Origin: Pseudomonas sp. CFII64
Lineage (GTDB): Bacteria > Pseudomonadota > Gammaproteobacteria > Pseudomonadales > Pseudomonadaceae
Direction of reading: 5' to 3'
DNA length: 64,000 nucleotides
NCBI RefSeq assembly: GCF_000416235.1
Contig: NZ_ATLO01000027.1
Span: 1 to 64,000 of the forward strand
This document shows positions 54,983 to 63,979 of the stretch, piece after piece. The position numbers and the translations under genes are program-made. Positions within the stretch are counted from its first letter, which is position 1, and each line of letters starts with the position of its first letter. Below the pieces are notes generated by a model. It did not search any database. It had not been told where the DNA came from and saw nothing but the letters and a program-made list of their open reading frames with translations.

Positions 54983-56020
54983 TCACCTCGCATCAAACAA
55001 CTGCCGGATAAGCCTGGGTGTGCTGCCGGTCCAGCGCTTGAATGAGCGGCGAAAGTTTGCCGCGTCGTTGAAACTCAGGTATTCGGCCACTTCTTCATTG
55101 CTGAGTCCTTTGATCTGATAGAGGTAGAGCGCCATATGCTTGCGCACCAGATCGACCTGGTGCTGAAAGCCGGTGTCGTGTTTTTGCAATTTGCGTTTGA
55201 GGGTGGCCGGGCTCATGGCGAAATGCTGGGCGGCCTGCTCCAGACTTGGGGCTTCACGTACGTGGGTTTGCAGGTAGCGGTAGATACAATCCAGAAAGCT
55301 GGAGGAGAAACCCAGTTGGTTTATGTGGCCCTGCGCTTCCTGTCGGGCGACCTGTCCTGCGGTGGCCGACGCGCCAGGCCAGGGAAGTGTGAGAAAGTCA
55401 CGGGAAATGCGCATCATATCCATGGGCCGTTTGAATTCGGTCTGCTCGCCCAGGTGCACCCAGTACTGCTCGACATAGCGTGGCTCAGCATGGCTGAAAC
55501 TGCACGCCCAAGGCAGACGCTGCCCGCTCAGCCACTGACTCATGGAGACCAGGGAAGTCATGCTGGCCTCCAGCAGGAAACGCCACTGGTCACCCGCGCC
55601 GCAGCTGTCCAGCCAGTAAAAATAAGCGTGTTTTTCATCCACCAGTAGCCGCGGTGTCGCCAGCGGGCTGAGCAGCGCTTGCTGTTGCACCAGTGTGTCC
55701 AGTGCGTGATGCAAGTTTTGCGCGTGGCGCAGCGCATGGCTGGCTGCACCGTAATGGCCGGGCAGCAGACGTTGACCGAACAGGAAGCTGCTGTCATCGG
55801 CATCCAGCAGACGCCGGCTATTGCCGATCAACGCCAGAAATTGCTGCGGGCTCAGGCGGGTCTGACCCGCCAGGATGTCTTCATGGAACAGCCCGGTACC
55901 GCGCAACAGGCGATGGCTGTCAATGTCACGGGACAAGGCCAGGTCAATCAGCGTCGCTGGCTGATAATGTCCGGGGATGAAGCGGCTGTCGGTTTCGTAC
56001 CAACCGGTTTTAAGCGTCAT
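54983..56020 (-). CDS. AraC-family transcriptional regulator
   Basis: The 345-residue protein has an N-terminal arabinose-binding-like domain (about 20-205) and a C-terminal AraC helix-turn-helix (about 240-340, SLEQAAQHFAMSPATLKRKLQKHDTGFQHQVDLVRKHMA, then LSFNDAANFRRSFKRWTGSTPRL). The architecture is that of OruR/ArgR-like regulators. It lies 9 bp after the GGDEF-like gene, so the two are probably cotranscribed. The target and effector are unknown. Confidence 0.88.
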   Translation of the reverse strand: MTLKTGWYETDSRFIPGHYQPATLIDLALSRDIDSHRLLRGTGLFHEDILAGQTRLSPQQFLALIGNSRRLLDADDSSFLFGQRLLPGHYGAASHALRHAQNLHHALDTLVQQQALLSPLATPRLLVDEKHAYFYWLDSCGAGDQWRFLLEASMTSLVSMSQWLSGQRLPWACSFSHAEPRYVEQYWVHLGEQTEFKRPMDMMRISRDFLTLPWPGASATAGQVARQEAQGHINQLGFSSSFLDCIYRYLQTHVREAPSLEQAAQHFAMSPATLKRKLQKHDTGFQHQVDLVRKHMALYLYQIKGLSNEEVAEYLSFNDAANFRRSFKRWTGSTPRLIRQLFDAR

Positions 56021-56029
56021 GACCAAGCC

Positions 56030-56944
56030 TCAGGCAATCTTCGACAGCGTCTGCTTGCTTCGCGCAAGTGCCATGTTGAGGCGCTTGAGTAGAACCTCCG
56101 TGGACTCGTTCATGGCCATGACCACAGCCGTGCTTGCTGACAACTGCACGCGCTCGCCGTGTTGCCGGGTTTTATGGGCCAGGCCGTGGACCGCCTGTTG
56201 CAGTTCCTGTGCGACCAACCGCGCCTGGTTCTCACCGGTGTTGGGCAGCAGCACCACAAAGCGGTCGCCTGCCAGGCGGCAGAGCAGGTCCTGACGGCGC
56301 AGATTGAGCAGCAGCAAATGACTGATAGCTTGCAGCACTGCGTCGCCTTCGGCATGCCCGAAGGCTTGATTGATCGACGCAAAACTGTCCAGATCCAGTG
56401 CCAGCAAAGACAGCGGTTGCTGTTGGCTCTGGCTTTCCACGAGACTGGCGTCAAGTTCGCGTTTGAGATGATCGGCGCTGCCCAATGGGGTGAGCTTGTC
56501 GAACAGCCGGTGCTCGCGAAACAGCCGCTCGCGTTTTTCCATCTGCGAACTGATCGCCAGTTGTTCGCGATGCCAGTGATAGATGCCTATGGTCAGCAGG
56601 ATCATGCCGACCGGCATTGGTCCGGATTCCAGCCAGTGATCCCAGGTGAGGGTGTCGGGCAGGTGGATGAATTCGTCGAGGCTGTCGATCCACCAGGAGA
56701 AAAAAATACAGCTCAGGCCCAGCATCAGATAGTTGGTGACCCTGCCTGCGGGCCGACTTTTCATCACCAGGGCCAACCAGACCAGTGCCAGCAGTGCTGA
56801 GCCTCCTTCGCCGACGATGTCCAGCCATACCCATTCGCTGACCGGTTTGATGTCGCCGAAGGCTAGATATACGAGCAATCCCAGATTGGCCGCAAGCAGT
56901 AGAACACCGAGTTTCCAACGATGAGGTTTGAGCACGGTGAACAT
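56030..56944 (-). CDS. Membrane protein with degenerate GGDEF domain
   Basis: The 304-residue protein has four or more hydrophobic segments in residues 1-125, then a coiled region and a GGDEF-type domain (about 165-300, LALDLDSFASINQAFGHAEGDAVLQAISHLL). The active-site motif reads AGDRF (LAGDRFVVLL) instead of GGDEF, so it should not make cyclic-di-GMP and may bind GTP or act as a receptor. The operon partner is the AraC regulator. Confidence 0.85.
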   Translation of the reverse strand: MFTVLKPHRWKLGVLLLAANLGLLVYLAFGDIKPVSEWVWLDIVGEGGSALLALVWLALVMKSRPAGRVTNYLMLGLSCIFFSWWIDSLDEFIHLPDTLTWDHWLESGPMPVGMILLTIGIYHWHREQLAISSQMEKRERLFREHRLFDKLTPLGSADHLKRELDASLVESQSQQQPLSLLALDLDSFASINQAFGHAEGDAVLQAISHLLLLNLRRQDLLCRLAGDRFVVLLPNTGENQARLVAQELQQAVHGLAHKTRQHGERVQLSASTAVVMAMNESTEVLLKRLNMALARSKQTLSKIA

Positions 56945-57219
56945 GGTCGCGATCCTTTTGGCGTAGAGGCAATGCGCGCCAGCACAGCAGATGTTTGTGA
57001 CAGTTGGGCGACTTCACGAAAACCAATGGAAAGGTCGAATCAGCTCATCGAGGTGTGCGTTTTTTTGTCCGTGAGTCGGCGCAGGCCTCGCCAATAGCCG
57101 GTGCTGGCTCGCCGCGAGTGAGGAAAACCCCTGACAGCCAGGTCATTTCAGCTCACTTTGCCTTGTTCGCGGCCTGCAAAGAGCCGAAACCCGCCGATTA
57201 CGACGCTTGCCCCCAGGCA

Positions 57220-57237
57220 CTGTCACAGAATTGTCAT
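57220..57237. promoter_or_regulatory. Pho box for the phytate cluster
   Basis: CTGTCACAGAATTGTCAT has two CTGTCAT-like 7-mers separated by 4 bp, the PhoB-binding layout. It lies 65 bp ahead of the TonB-dependent receptor gene. The rest of 56945-57301 shows no gene. Confidence 0.75.
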
Positions 57238-57301
57238 TGCCCCACCCTAGCTTGCCCTCCCAGTTGCCGGGCCGCTTGCCTGGCGTTTGGGGGGGAGCAC
57301 T

Positions 57302-59845
57302 ATGTACCAGCGCAGCAATCACCAGCGCCGCAGTACCGCCGGGATCGTCAGATTTACGCTGACCGCTTTGGCCATGGCAATTGCCAGCGAGCGACTCAGT
57401 GCCGCCGAAAGCACGGAGAACACCGAACACGTCCAGGTCGTCGGCCAGGCCGCCAGCCTCGATCAGGCGCTCAAAGAGCAGCGCAGCTCTGACAGTATCA
57501 AGAGCGTGGTGCATGCTGATGCTGTCGGGCAACTGCCGGATGAAAACGTAGCCGAAGCGGTACAGCGCTTGCCCGGGGTCAGCGTCGAGCGCGATCAGGG
57601 CGAGGGGCGCTTTGTCAGCGTTCGGGGCCTGGGACCGGATCTCAACAGCGTGACCATCAACGGTACGCTGGTGCCATCGCCGGAAAGCGAGCGTCGCGCA
57701 GTGGCGCTAGATGTCTTGCCCTCGGAACTGGTGCAGTCCTTGTCGGTGACCAAAACCCTGACCCCGGACATGGACGCCAACTCTCTGGGCGGCACGGTGG
57801 ATGTGAAGAGCCTCTCGGCGTTCGATCACAAGGGCCTGTTCTACACCGGTAGCAGCGAAGCCAGCTACGACAAAAACACCCGCCAGACCAGCCCCAAGTT
57901 TTCCGGCGCCATCAGTAATCGGTTCAGCTTTGGTGATGGTATCGACAACTTTGGCGTCGCAGCGGCCCTGAGCTGGCAGAAGCGCGATTTCGGTTCGGAC
58001 AACGTCGAAACCGGCGGTGCGTGGGATTTTGACCGAGGGGCGAAGCTCGAAGAGTTCGAGCAGCGCGACTACGACATCAGCCGCAAACGTGCCGGTGGTG
58101 GTGTGAACTTCGATTACAAGCCGGACGACACCAGCAACTATTACCTGCGCACCTTGTACAGCACCTACAAAGACAGCGAGACCCGAAACGCCGCCAGTAT
58201 CGAATTCGCTGACCCGCAGGTAGCAGGGGAACTGGCCGATGCCGAGGGTTCGCGCCATCTCAAACAGCGCACGGAAACCCAGAAGATTCAGTCCTACGTG
58301 TTTGGAGGCGAGCGCATGTTCGGGCTTTGGACGTTAAGCGGTCAGGCTGGTTACAGTCGCTCCGGCGAAGACAGTCCAGGGCATATCGCCGATGCCACTT
58401 TCTCTGGCAATAGCGACTTTGCCGACACCGGTTACTACGACAACGACAAACCACGGCCAATCATCGGCGCGGCGTTTTACAACCCTGCCAGTTTCACGCT
58501 CGATCAGGTCGAGTGGGAAAAACAGAAAACCACTGATACCGAGAAAAACGTGCGCCTGGATCTGGCCCGGGATTACGACTTCAAAGGCTATGCGTCGCAG
58601 GTCAAGTTTGGGGGCAAGGTCAGCCGTCGCAACAAGGACAACGATCTGGAGTCCTGGGTCTATGAAGATTTCGATACGCTGGGGTTAACCGATGAGCAGC
58701 TCAGCCTCACTCGGTTCCAGAAAGGCACTGTCGATTACCGTCTCGGCAATTATGGCCCGGGTATCAGCGGCAGCGCGATCAAGAGTCTTGTCGGTGGCCT
58801 GAATCGCGCGGATTTCTATGATGAGGAAGAGTCCACAGTCAATGACTTCAAAATCAGCGAGGACATCAACGCGGGTTACCTGATGAACACCATCGATATC
58901 GACGACTGGCGGTTCATCGCCGGTCTGCGGTACGAGGGCACCGAACTGGAAGCCAAGGGCACCGGTGTCACTGACGGCACCTTCACGTCTACCGACACCA
59001 AGAACAGTTATCACCATTGGTTGCCGGGCCTTCATGCTCGTTATCAGTTGGACAAAAACACTCAAGTTCGCGCTGCCTGGACCAAATCAGTAGTGCGTCC
59101 GACCTTCGGCCAGTTGGCTCCGGGCTTTGCCATTGATGGGGACGAAGCGACTTTTGGTGATCCGAGCCTCAAGCCGCTCGAGTCGAGCAATCTCGATTTG
59201 GGCATTGAACACTTTATGGGGCATGCCGGCACCGTTTCGGCGTTCGTGTTCTACAAGGACATCAAAAACTTTGTCTACAACACCGATCTGGCTGGCTCCG
59301 GCAGCTGGACGGATTTCTCCGAAGCCCACACTTTTGCCAATGGAGACAGCGCCAAATTGTACGGCCTGGAACTGGCTTACTCGCAAAAATTCGATTGGCT
59401 GCCAGCCCCCTGGAACGGCCTGTTGATGGGGGCTAACGCTACGTTCAGCCGCTCTGACGCGAGCATCAAGGGGTTTGATCAGGCCACCGGCACTCAGCGC
59501 AAACGCGACATCAGTCTGCCCAGTCAGTCCGACACCGTCGGCAACCTGATGGTCGGTTGGGAAGATGACAAACTCAGTCTGCGTCTGTCGGCCAACTACA
59601 AGTCCGACTACCTCTACGAGCTGGCTTCAATCAGCGACAAGGCCCATGACCTCTATGTCAACGACCAGACGTTTGTCGATTTCAGCGCGCGCTATTCGCT
59701 GACCAAAAACCTGCAAGTCAGCTTTGAGGCTCAGAACCTCACGGACGAGCCTTACTTTGTCTCTACCGGGCGTGGCACCTACAACGCCCAGTACGAAGAG
59801 TACGGTCCGACTTACAAGCTCGGCCTGACCTTTACCCACTTCTAA
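57302..59845 (+). CDS. TonB-dependent outer-membrane receptor of the phytate cluster
   Basis: The 847-residue protein has a signal peptide (about 1-35, ending LSA), a plug domain (about 60-170, AVGQLPDENVAEAVQRLPGVSVERDQGEGRFVSVRGLGPDLNSVTINGTLVPSPE) and a 22-strand barrel ending in an aromatic residue (GLTFTHF). The plug type is that of receptors for large organic ligands, next to catabolic enzymes. The TonB box region near VQVVGQ is plausible. The start at 57302 has GGGGGAG upstream. It is 39 bp before the phytase gene, so phytate or a partly hydrolysed inositol phosphate is the likely ligand. Confidence 0.9.
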   Translation: MYQRSNHQRRSTAGIVRFTLTALAMAIASERLSAAESTENTEHVQVVGQAASLDQALKEQRSSDSIKSVVHADAVGQLPDENVAEAVQRLPGVSVERDQGEGRFVSVRGLGPDLNSVTINGTLVPSPESERRAVALDVLPSELVQSLSVTKTLTPDMDANSLGGTVDVKSLSAFDHKGLFYTGSSEASYDKNTRQTSPKFSGAISNRFSFGDGIDNFGVAAALSWQKRDFGSDNVETGGAWDFDRGAKLEEFEQRDYDISRKRAGGGVNFDYKPDDTSNYYLRTLYSTYKDSETRNAASIEFADPQVAGELADAEGSRHLKQRTETQKIQSYVFGGERMFGLWTLSGQAGYSRSGEDSPGHIADATFSGNSDFADTGYYDNDKPRPIIGAAFYNPASFTLDQVEWEKQKTTDTEKNVRLDLARDYDFKGYASQVKFGGKVSRRNKDNDLESWVYEDFDTLGLTDEQLSLTRFQKGTVDYRLGNYGPGISGSAIKSLVGGLNRADFYDEEESTVNDFKISEDINAGYLMNTIDIDDWRFIAGLRYEGTELEAKGTGVTDGTFTSTDTKNSYHHWLPGLHARYQLDKNTQVRAAWTKSVVRPTFGQLAPGFAIDGDEATFGDPSLKPLESSNLDLGIEHFMGHAGTVSAFVFYKDIKNFVYNTDLAGSGSWTDFSEAHTFANGDSAKLYGLELAYSQKFDWLPAPWNGLLMGANATFSRSDASIKGFDQATGTQRKRDISLPSQSDTVGNLMVGWEDDKLSLRLSANYKSDYLYELASISDKAHDLYVNDQTFVDFSARYSLTKNLQVSFEAQNLTDEPYFVSTGRGTYNAQYEEYGPTYKLGLTFTHF

Positions 59846-59884
59846 TACAGTTGTGGCGGCGACGCTTGGAGGATTTGTCTGTTG

Positions 59885-61807
59885 ATGAACACTTTTTTAC
59901 CCAAGGCCAGCATCTTGGCGATGTTGCTCGGCCTGGCCGCCGGAACAGTTGTGGCGGCTCCGACAAGCCCTGCGCTGAAGCTGCAACTCTGGGCGCAGGG
60001 GCAAAATCTCAAGCTGGAGACGCTGGCATTCCTGCCCGAAAATCTGGGGCCTGAGCGGCTGGCTGCCAGCGAGCGCGACGGCTTGTTATTACTCGATGAG
60101 CACGGCAAGGAGTTGGCACGTTTGCCGGGTTCGTTCGGCAGCCTGGATCGCCGTGCTGCTGGCCAACAGGTGTTGGTCGCCAGCCTGGACAACGATCGCC
60201 AGCAAGCGTTGTTGGTCAGTCTTGATCCACGCGGCCGCAGTTGGGGGCAGCCGATGTATCTGCCCACTCGGGACTTCCCGGTGAACGGACTGTGCCTGTA
60301 TCGCGATGAGGCCAGTAATCTGTTCCTCTTCCTCGTCGGCGAGGAGGGCAAGGGTGAGCAGTGGCTGGTGGGCAGCGACGCAAAATTGCTGACCCGGCCG
60401 GTGCGGGTGCGGGGGCTGCCGTTGCCACCATCAGCGCAGTTCTGTCAGGTGGATGACGCGGCTAATCAGCTGTTTGTAAATGAAGAAAACCTTGGCTGGT
60501 GGGCGTATCCGGCGCATCCGGAAGCGGATGTGGTACGCGAGCCTGTCGCGCTTCGCACACCTTTCGGTGACATCAAGCAATCCGCTGGGGTGATGGCGTT
60601 GGTGCCGGGCGGCATCGTCGCGCTGGATCCGCAAGCCGCGCAACTGCATCTCTACCAGCAGCAGGGTGAAAGCTGGTCTGCCAGGGCCAGTTTGCCGCTG
60701 CCAGGTCTGAAGGAGCCCGAAAGCCTGGCCGTGCGCCGTACCGCCAAAGGACTGCAGCTATTGGTGCGTGACGATGATGATGGCCGCTTGTATCAGGGTG
60801 AGGTGAGCTGGCAACCCGCTGAAGTGAACCTGCCGCCAGTGCTGCCGAATGTCGCTGCCATGAGTCAGAGCGATCCGGTTGGACGCCAGGGCGACGCGGC
60901 GGATGATCCGGCCATCTGGATTCACCCACAACAACCAGCCTTGAGTCGGGTGCTGGGCACTAACAAAAAGCAGGGGCTGCTGGTGTATGACCTGCAGGGC
61001 AAGCTGCTTCAGGAGCTGCCGGTTGGGCGTTTGAACAACGTCGATGTACGGCCGAATTTCAAGGCGGGTCAGCAAGTCATTGATTTGGCGGTGGCCAGCA
61101 ACCGCGATCACAACAGCCTGAGCCTGTTCAGCATCGACCGCGCCACGGGTGAGCTGCATGAGGCCGGCGAGATTCCGACACCGCTGAACAACATCTACGG
61201 CATTTGTCTGTTTCAACCGGCCAGTGGTGAGCTCTACGCATTTGCCAATGACAAGGACGGCACCTTCCTGCAATACCGCCTGAGTGCGCCTGACGGCGCG
61301 GTTCGAGGCGAGTTGGTGCGTCAGTTCAAAGTCGACAGTCAGCCTGAAGGCTGCGTCGCCGATGATCAGCGTCAACGTTTGTTTATCGGTGAAGAGGACG
61401 TTGGCGTCTGGGCTGTAGATGCTCGGGCTGATCAGCCTGCGGCACTGAGCAGCGTAATCCGCGTCGGTCCGCAACTGCATGCCGATGTAGAAGGGCTGGC
61501 GCTGTACCAGAGTGATGCCCACGATTATCTGGTGGTTTCCAGTCAGGGCAATGACAGCTATCTGGTGCTGGATGCCGAACCGCCATTCGCCTCGCATGGC
61601 GCATTCCGGGTCGGGTTAAACGCAGAGGCGAGCATCGATGGCGCCTCGGAAACCGACGGTCTGGAAGTCACCTCGATGAACCTTGGCGGGTCTTGGGCTC
61701 AGGGCATGCTGGTGGTTCAGGACGGCCGCAAGCGCATGCCCGAACAAACCCAGAACTTCAAGTTCGTACCCTGGGCCGAGGTTACCAAGGCCTTGAAATT
61801 GCCCTGA
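59885..61807 (+). CDS. Two-domain beta-propeller phytase (3-phytase)
   Basis: The 640-residue protein has a signal peptide (about 1-24, ending VAA). The C-terminal half (about 310-635) is a full beta-propeller phytase with DDPAIWIHP, NNVDVRPNF, ASNRDHNSLSLFSID, YGICLFQP, EGCVADDQRQRLFIGEED, DVEGLALYQ and SETDGLEVTSMNLGG, including calcium-site acidic residues. The N-terminal half (about 30-300) is a second, degenerate propeller lacking most of these. It releases phosphate from phytate at the outside or in the periplasm. The ATG at 59885 is 11 bases from GGAGGA; a TTG at 59882 is at better spacing. Confidence 0.92.
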   Translation: MNTFLPKASILAMLLGLAAGTVVAAPTSPALKLQLWAQGQNLKLETLAFLPENLGPERLAASERDGLLLLDEHGKELARLPGSFGSLDRRAAGQQVLVASLDNDRQQALLVSLDPRGRSWGQPMYLPTRDFPVNGLCLYRDEASNLFLFLVGEEGKGEQWLVGSDAKLLTRPVRVRGLPLPPSAQFCQVDDAANQLFVNEENLGWWAYPAHPEADVVREPVALRTPFGDIKQSAGVMALVPGGIVALDPQAAQLHLYQQQGESWSARASLPLPGLKEPESLAVRRTAKGLQLLVRDDDDGRLYQGEVSWQPAEVNLPPVLPNVAAMSQSDPVGRQGDAADDPAIWIHPQQPALSRVLGTNKKQGLLVYDLQGKLLQELPVGRLNNVDVRPNFKAGQQVIDLAVASNRDHNSLSLFSIDRATGELHEAGEIPTPLNNIYGICLFQPASGELYAFANDKDGTFLQYRLSAPDGAVRGELVRQFKVDSQPEGCVADDQRQRLFIGEEDVGVWAVDARADQPAALSSVIRVGPQLHADVEGLALYQSDAHDYLVVSSQGNDSYLVLDAEPPFASHGAFRVGLNAEASIDGASETDGLEVTSMNLGGSWAQGMLVVQDGRKRMPEQTQNFKFVPWAEVTKALKLP

Positions 61808-61904
61808 GCAGATTTGTCATCACCCGGTCATCAATATTTCATTCGAATAGTTCCTGATCGTTGTCCATCGGCGGTCAGGCAGGCGCAAACAGAGGAGTTT
61901 GAAC

Positions 61905-62615
61905 ATGCAGGCAACACTGGAACACATGACGATCTGGGGGTTGATCAGCGATGCCAGTCTATTGGTCAAGGCGGTGATGCTGATTCTGTTGCTCGCTTCG
62001 TTGATGAGCTGGTTTCTGATCATCCAGCGCAGCCAGGTGCTCAAGCGCAACGAGCGACAGCTGAATACTTTCGTTACGGGTTTTCGCACTGCTTCAGACT
62101 TGCAATCGGTCTATCGCAGCAGCGTGCAGGCGCAGAGCCAGGACAGTGGTGTAGAACCGATTTTTCAGGCGGGTTTCCAAGCCTACGAACAGCTTGGTCA
62201 GCACTCCGGAAACTCGGCAGAGGTGGTACTCGAAGGTGTCGAACGTTCGTTGTACGTCGCCATCAGCGAGCAGGAAGTACAGTTGGAAAAAGGCCTGCAG
62301 TTTCTCGCTACCGTGGGTTCGGTCAGTCCTTATATCGGCTTGTTCGGGACCGTCTGGGGGATCATGAATTCCTTCCTCGGTTTGTCTCAGGTGCAGCAGG
62401 CAACTCTATCGACCGTCGCACCGGGCATTGCCGAAGCGCTGATTGCGACAGCGATCGGCCTGTTCGCTGCCATCCCGGCGGTCATCGCCTACAACCGTTT
62501 TTCTGCTCGCAGCCAGACATTGCTGACCCGTTACTACGCATTTGGCAATGAGCTGCAGGTGCGCATGCATCGCAAGCTTCACGGCGCACCACTGAATCTG
62601 GCTGCCGCCGCCTGA
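61905..62615 (+). CDS. tolQ: TolQ/ExbB-family proton-channel protein
   Basis: The 236-residue protein has three membrane segments (about 20-40, 140-160, 175-195). It has the conserved GLFGTVWGIMNSFLGL and ALIATAIGLFAAIPAVIAYN with the pore Thr and Ser/Thr positions. The length and TolQ-like SVSPYIGLFGTVWGIM favour TolQ naming, but with TonB and a receptor it probably serves as ExbB. GAGGAG precedes the ATG. The gene lies 97 bp after phytase. Confidence 0.88.
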   Translation: MQATLEHMTIWGLISDASLLVKAVMLILLLASLMSWFLIIQRSQVLKRNERQLNTFVTGFRTASDLQSVYRSSVQAQSQDSGVEPIFQAGFQAYEQLGQHSGNSAEVVLEGVERSLYVAISEQEVQLEKGLQFLATVGSVSPYIGLFGTVWGIMNSFLGLSQVQQATLSTVAPGIAEALIATAIGLFAAIPAVIAYNRFSARSQTLLTRYYAFGNELQVRMHRKLHGAPLNLAAAA

Positions 62616-62628
62616 GAGGAGTACGCAA

Positions 62629-63075
62629 ATGTTAATCAGGCCGCAACGCAAGCACGGGCCAAAAGCCGAAATGAACGTCGTGCCTTATATCGACGTCATG
62701 CTGGTGCTGTTGGTGATATTTATGGTCACCGCACCGATGCTGACCCAAGGGGTCCGCATCGAGTTGCCCAAGGTTGCCAGTGAAGCGCTGGTTAATGACA
62801 CCCGGCAGCAGATCGTCACCCTGTCAGTAAAGGCCGAGGGCGGCTATTACTGGAACGTCGGAGGTGAGCTCGATACCAAAAGCCAGACCGACAGCGCCGT
62901 GGAACTGGACGAAATGCGTGCAAAGATCACACAGATCATTGCCGCGCGCAGCGATACCCAGGTCTACATTCGCGCCGACAAAGACGCCGGTTACGGCAGT
63001 GTCGTAGCTGCCATGGCGGCGTTGCAGCAGAGCGGGGTCAGCAACCTCGGGCTGGTAACCGAGGCCCCGCGATGA
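62629..63075 (+). CDS. tolR: TolR/ExbD-family protein
   Basis: The 148-residue protein has one membrane segment with the essential Asp22 (MNVVPYIDVMLVLLVIFMV) and a periplasmic ExbD-like domain (about 60-148, VYIRADKDAGYGSVVAAMAALQQSGVSNLGLVTE). It follows tolQ by 13 bp and overlaps the next ORF by 4 bp. It forms the proton channel with TolQ to energise the TonB-like protein. Confidence 0.9.
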   Translation: MLIRPQRKHGPKAEMNVVPYIDVMLVLLVIFMVTAPMLTQGVRIELPKVASEALVNDTRQQIVTLSVKAEGGYYWNVGGELDTKSQTDSAVELDEMRAKITQIIAARSDTQVYIRADKDAGYGSVVAAMAALQQSGVSNLGLVTEAPR

Positions 63076-63929
63076 CGGCGATGATCATGCACAGTCCAGC
63101 TTTTACATTGCGCTAGGGGGTAACCAACGGCTTCTGGAAAAACAGTCTGGCGGCAGGCCTGGCTGTTGCATTACACGCGATTGTACTGGCGCTGCTGGTG
63201 TCTGGCTGGTCAGTGGAATTTCCTGCTCCCAATCAGCCAATGGTGCTCAAGACTCATTTGGTGATGCTGCCTCCTGCCGCTCAGCCAGAACCTCAGCCGC
63301 CAAACGCTATCGCAGAACCGCAATTGTCAGAACCATCGCCTGTCGTCGTCGAACCGACGCCCGCCTTGTCACTGCCGGAGCCGGCAAAAGCCGCTGTCGA
63401 TCCGCAGATTCAGGCACAAAAGCTGGAGCAGGCAGCACTGGCTCACAAGCGTGTCGAGGAGAAAAAGCGCGAGCAGCAGGCTGAAAAACTACAGCAAGTG
63501 GTGGAGGCACAAAAGCGTGATCGCGCAATCGAAGAGCAGCACCTGATTCAGCAGCGACAGCGCCAGCAAGAACAACAGGCACAGCAGACGAAGAATGCCG
63601 AACTGGCTCGCCAGGTCGCGGAGCGCAACAAGCAGCAAGCGGCGCAGATCGCTGCCGATAGCCGACAGTATTTACCGCTGAGCAAGGAAGCACCGGACTA
63701 TCCGCAGCGTGCCCTGGACAAGAACATCGAAGGCGATTGCACTGTGGAGTACACGGTGAATGGGCAGGGCAAAATTGAAAATCCCAAAGTGCTCGATGGC
63801 TGCCATCCGCTGTTCATGCGTCCATCGCTGGCTGCCGCCAATACCTTTCGTTATCAACCGCGGACCATCGACGGCCAGCCTGTATCGGTGCCTGCGGTGC
63901 GCAACACTTTCCACTATCGGATCAAGTGA
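63072..63929 (+). pseudogene. tonB: TonB/TolA-like energy transducer with in-frame amber codon
   Basis: The ATG at 63072 overlaps the tolR stop (ATGA) and is in frame with the rest, but codon 15 is TAG (63114-63116). After it the frame continues GVTNGFWKNSLAAGLAVALH, AIVLALLV (membrane anchor), a Pro/Glu-rich and coiled-coil periplasmic part, and a TonB C-terminal domain (about YPQRALDKNIEGDCTVEYTV to the end). No ATG, GTG or TTG occurs between the TAG and the anchor's end; GTG 63198 is the next start and would lose the anchor. A CAG-to-TAG change is the simplest reading. Suppression, restart or sequencing error are alternatives. Confidence 0.7.
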
Positions 63930-63961
63930 GTGAAGGATAACTTCAGCTCGCGATCCGGGGC

Positions 63962-63979
63962 GTGATTCAGCTGAATCAC
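63962..63979. other. 18-bp perfect palindrome after tonB
   Basis: GTGATTCAGCTGAATCAC is perfectly self-complementary. It lies 33 bp past the tonB stop, at the window edge. It has no T-tract, so an operator or processing site of a downstream gene is as likely as a terminator. Confidence 0.4.
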
